A stretch of DNA of 39,139 nucleotides from Candidatus Woesearchaeota archaeon (GTDB lineage Archaea; Nanobdellota; Nanobdellia; Woesearchaeales; UBA583): contig JAQICV010000058.1 of assembly GCA_027858315.1 (NCBI GenBank), positions 1-39,139 of the forward strand, read 5' to 3'. A program made the position numbers and the translations under genes. Below, in pieces: positions 38,653 to 39,139 of the stretch; position 1 is the stretch's first letter; every line of letters starts with the position of its first letter. Under the pieces are notes generated by a model that was not told the DNA's origin, ran no database searches, and was given only the letters and a program-made list of their open reading frames with translations.

Positions 38653-39139
38653 ATTGAACATTAACATTATCACCAGATAAACCACCAGCGTTTAATTCAG
38701 TTACAGCAGCAACAGTGTCTGCTTTAGTGTAACCATAAACTAATACGGACTTGGAATCTTCGAAGTATCTAATAACTCCTTCACCAGCTGAAACTCCAGC
38801 TTGCTCAGGTGTGTATACTTCAATATCTAATAATTCTCTAGCAGCAGCGTTAACAGCAGGACCACCAACAACAATTGCATTTTCAATTGAAGCTTCACTG
38901 TCCATCATAGGAGCAGCAACATCAAACTCAACAGCTTCAGAAGACATAGTCTCTTGATCTACAATTGAGTAACCAGCAGCTTCTAATTCAGCTAATTTAT
39001 CTTCAACATCTGCAGCATCTACAGTTGCAGACATTGTTGTACCAGTTTCACCAAAGTTAAAGGAAACTTCTCCATAAACTTCTTCTTCTGGAACTTCAAT
39101 TTTAACTGAATCTAATTTGTCAGTATCTACAGTAACTCT
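38651..39139 (-). CDS. S-layer protein, C-terminal part (N-terminus off the window)
   Basis: The frame is open from the right edge to the stop at 38651-38653, giving the last 162 residues. IENAIVVGGPAVNAAARELLDI, AGVSAGEGVIRYFEDSKSVLVYGYTKADTVAAVTEL follow the C-terminal S-layer domain of archaeal (MJ-type) S-layer proteins, a VGGP-N motif, then GEG-I and a G-x-DT-AA stretch. Its Ala/Glu/Val-rich composition and codons stand out from neighbouring genes and fit a very abundant cell-surface protein. An internal ATG at 39034 is not the start; the frame continues upstream. Confidence 0.8.
   Translation of the reverse strand, partial: RVTVDTDKLDSVKIEVPEEEVYGEVSFNFGETGTTMSATVDAADVEDKLAELEAAGYSIVDQETMSSEAVEFDVAAPMMDSEASIENAIVVGGPAVNAAARELLDIEVYTPEQAGVSAGEGVIRYFEDSKSVLVYGYTKADTVAAVTELNAGGLSGDNVNVQ

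Noticed and set aside
1-39139. tRNA or rRNA genes
   Set aside because: I looked through the gaps for cloverleaf arms and GTTCRANNC/T-loop sequences and found none that convinced me.

Overview
This AT-rich window is a gene-dense piece of an archaeal chromosome. The archaeal markers are Kae1, an archaeal-type class I aldolase, TrmI, the gamma subunit of initiation factor 2, class I lysyl-tRNA synthetase, EF-2 with its diphthamide histidine, archaellum-type HIJ secretion genes, and TTTATAAA-like TATA boxes 22-31 bases upstream of many start codons (mostly leaderless transcripts). Small size, truncated or stripped-down versions of core proteins, and a gluconeogenic enzyme fusion suggest a DPANN lineage (Woesearchaeota/Pacearchaeota-like). 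That placement is inference, not proven.

Layout. 1-8344: a truncated secreted beta-helix gene diverging from a plus-strand run with a Yip1-like membrane protein, Kae1, a DsbA-like protein without its cysteines, an M29 aminopeptidase, an M16C peptidase and fructose-bisphosphate aldolase, with a DUF192 gene facing the other way. 8509-12985: a surface Ig-like protein, TrmI, a DNA-ligase C-terminal fragment and three tiny membrane-protein genes. 12990-18949: a cysteine desulfurase, then arlH-arlI-arlJ on the minus strand with two micro-ORFs chained between arlI and arlJ. 19074-26221: translation genes (aIF2 gamma without its zinc knuckle, HisRS, LysRS) plus a shortened NFACT/RqcH protein and several unknowns. 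26687-32501: a surface protein, a PGK-PfkB fusion, and EF-2 with an unusual leader and 3' region. 32715-36145: an APH-like kinase, PRPP synthetase with an in-frame TAA, and a PRC-barrel/membrane/PRC-barrel cluster. 36293-38570: an orphan antitoxin, then two toxin-antitoxin pairs and a non-coding array, all separated by copies of one ~55-70-base repeat. 38651-39139: the C-terminal part of an S-layer protein.

Strongest leads. (1) The repeat-delimited array at 36511-38568, where the same element separates a MazF module, a RelE module and structured non-coding units, looks like a cassette array. (2) The EF-2 leader duplicates its own start region, encodes a 21-residue uORF, and has one arm that can pair with either start. 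(3) Clusters of unrelated stem-loops begin at stop codons of several genes (EF-2, TrmI, S-layer, PRC-barrel). (4) PGK is fused to a PfkB sugar/nucleoside kinase. (5) PRPP synthetase homology continues in frame past a stop. (6) Micro-ORFs link arlI to arlJ. No tRNA, rRNA or CRISPR was recognised.
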